Source: an uncultured Eggerthella sp.
Lineage (GTDB): Bacteria; Actinomycetota; Coriobacteriia; Coriobacteriales; Eggerthellaceae
Assembly: GCA_900548955.1 (NCBI GenBank)
Contig: URMQ01000083.1
Coordinates: forward strand, 1 to 6,927
Direction of reading: 5' to 3'
DNA: 6,927 bases
Made by a program: the position numbers and the translations under genes. The notes beneath the pieces are model-generated. The model saw only the letters and a program-made list of their open reading frames with translations. It was not told where the DNA came from and searched no databases. Positions 6,128-6,927 of this stretch are shown here, piece after piece. Each line of letters begins with the position of its first letter. Within the stretch, counting starts at the first letter, position 1.

Positions 6128-6343
6128 TTATAGCGATTCTGCTTCAGCTGCTCTTTGCTTGTATTCTTCGAATTCAGACAAGAATGCTTCTTTATCAAGC
6201 TGGCGAACAACCACCACATCTTCAAAGGTAACTAAATCAACAATGGGATTTTCTAAAGAAAACGGAAAACCCTTTAGCACCAAAAAGCTTTCCAAAAGGG
6301 GTTCATCGGCACACAAGGCTCGCATAGTTTTTGTAGTATCCAT
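6128..6343 (-). CDS. Small DUF1858-like protein
   Basis: A 71-residue acidic protein. Its pattern resembles the DUF1858 fold: a first helix ending in a leucine-rich stretch (ADEPLLESFLVLKGF), an F-x3-NP turn (residues 28-33), V-x-LVTFEDV, a second helix, then LDKEAFLSEFEEY. That family is often found with redox and iron-sulfur proteins such as DUF438 or hybrid-cluster proteins. The paired cysteines of the canonical type are missing; only C11 is present. The assignment is by pattern, not by alignment. I start it at the ATG at 6343, which shares one base with the regulator's stop codon (TAATG) and has GGGAGGAG at 6351-6358, 7 bases upstream. A start at 6364 would add seven residues inside the regulator gene and lacks support. 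It lies 23 bases before the activase, and the tight coupling suggests a shared role, perhaps as a partner or sensor. Confidence 0.75.
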   Translation of the reverse strand: MDTTKTMRALCADEPLLESFLVLKGFPFSLENPIVDLVTFEDVVVVRQLDKEAFLSEFEEYKQRAAEAESL

Positions 6344-6927
6344 TATCGGGCTCCTCCCAGGCACGTTTTACAATCGTTAGGAAATCCATTACACGTTGGT
6401 CGATCTTCAGTAAGAATGCGAATTCGTCTACCATCTACATCCAGTACCCCTTGGGTTTTCATGGTTCGCAATTCGCGAATAAGTGATTTATCGCTCACTC
6501 GTAAATAACTTGCCCATTCAATACGCGAAAGAGGGACCGTTGCATATCCATCAGCATCAGCAGGAAGGGCGCGAACATAGGCAAGAATCTTATCCGACAA
6601 GCGTGGTTCCCCTAGAATGCGTAAGTTTTCCGATAGACGCATTACTTTCTTTGACATCTCTTTGGCTAGGTTGTCCCTCATTTTTAACGCCCACAGTTCA
6701 TTGCTTTGCGCAAGTGTTTCAGCGGGTATACACAAAATGGCTGCATCTTCTATCACCCAAATATCCACGGGACAATGTTTCAATGCTACTGGCACCGCTT
6801 CAGCAAACGAATCGCCTTTAGTAAATCGCGCTACTTCACGCGGTTCGCCCCCTTGCAAAAGCGTTGCCCGAATAGATCCCGAAAGAATAAAAGGGCGCGA
6901 AGCGTTTCGAACTACCGAACTGGGAGG
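6343..6927 (-). CDS. Crp/Fnr-family transcription regulator with C-terminal cysteine tail (5' end outside window)
   Basis: The last 194 residues of a Crp/Fnr-type activator or repressor; the frame is open to the window edge and the N-terminus is missing. In window numbering, residues 11-72 are the later strands of the cyclic-nucleotide-like beta-roll (LSGSIRATLLQGG, FTKGDSF, VIEDAAILCIP), about 73-105 the dimerisation helix, and 108-172 the winged helix-turn-helix (LSRIEWASYLRVSDKSLIREL, then the wing VDGRRIRIL). The phosphate-binding cassette of cAMP-binding members is not conserved: the usual Arg-x-Ala is replaced within HCPVDIWV, so cAMP is an unlikely ligand. The chain ends in C179-x6-C186-x2-C189. 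Bacillus subtilis Fnr holds its [4Fe-4S] cluster with three C-terminal cysteines, so an oxygen- or redox-sensing cluster is plausible but inferred. It is the first visible gene of the operon with the small protein and the activase, which it probably controls. Confidence 0.88.
   Translation of the reverse strand, partial: PPSSVVRNASRPFILSGSIRATLLQGGEPREVARFTKGDSFAEAVPVALKHCPVDIWVIEDAAILCIPAETLAQSNELWALKMRDNLAKEMSKKVMRLSENLRILGEPRLSDKILAYVRALPADADGYATVPLSRIEWASYLRVSDKSLIRELRTMKTQGVLDVDGRRIRILTEDRPTCNGFPNDCKTCLGGAR
6351..6358 (-). promoter_or_regulatory. Ribosome binding site inside the regulator's 3' end
   Basis: GGGAGGAG lies 7 bases before the ATG at 6343 and inside the last codons of the regulator gene. 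With the TAATG overlap it indicates translational coupling and chooses 6343 over 6364 as the start of the small protein. Confidence 0.75.

Noticed and set aside
6483..6821. Plus-strand open frame of 112 codons opposite the regulator
   Set aside because: The minus strand encodes a convincing Crp/Fnr protein. The antisense product is His/Pro/Leu-rich with no domain.
6343..6858. TTG at 6858 as the true start of the regulator
   Set aside because: The frame is open for 23 more codons to the window edge, and those residues complete a beta-roll pattern, so the TTG is an internal leucine.

Overview
The window reads almost entirely on the minus strand. It looks like chromosome from an anaerobic Gram-positive bacterium. 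Moderate GC, strong AGGAG-type ribosome binding sites, a Gram-positive-type RNase HII with an N-terminal extension, and a giant fused acyl-CoA dehydratase activase all fit Actinomycetota, class Coriobacteriia (an Eggerthella/Cryptobacterium-like organism). This placement is a guess from protein style; genus is not determined.

Layout, in minus-strand transcription order from the right edge: (1) a Crp/Fnr-family regulator (6343-6927, N-terminus outside the window) ending in a C-x6-C-x2-C tail; (2) a 71-residue DUF1858-like protein (6128-6343) whose ATG overlaps the regulator's stop codon; (3) 23 bases later, a 1514-residue fusion (1560-6104) with two BcrAD/BadFG ATPase modules, a DUF2229-type cysteine region and a long C-terminal extension; (4) a promoter and short leader, then rplS (1077-1421) for ribosomal protein L19, closed by a clear intrinsic terminator; (5) rnhB (212-994) for RNase HII, starting just past that terminator; (6) a 170-base intergenic region with a promoter embedded in helically phased TGCA motifs; (7) the first 13 codons of another minus-strand gene at the left edge. 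No stretch over 300 bases lacks a gene, and I see no tRNA, rRNA, CRISPR, transposon or phage signature.

The first three genes look like one transcription unit: a possibly iron-sulfur redox regulator, a small companion, and an ATP-driven low-potential electron-transfer protein. Activases of this type reduce a partner (2-hydroxyacyl-CoA dehydratase, benzoyl-CoA reductase or double-cubane protein) and are extremely oxygen sensitive, so a redox-sensing regulator at the head of the operon makes sense. No conventional dehydratase subunit is encoded here. The fusion may carry its own electron acceptor in its cysteine-containing C-terminal half, or its partner lies elsewhere. rplS and rnhB are housekeeping genes.

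The points most worth a second look are the regulator's cysteine tail, the four-cysteine pseudo-dimer inside the activase with a degenerate first ATPase copy, two in-frame tandem repeats in that gene, and the phased TGCA promoter at the left edge.
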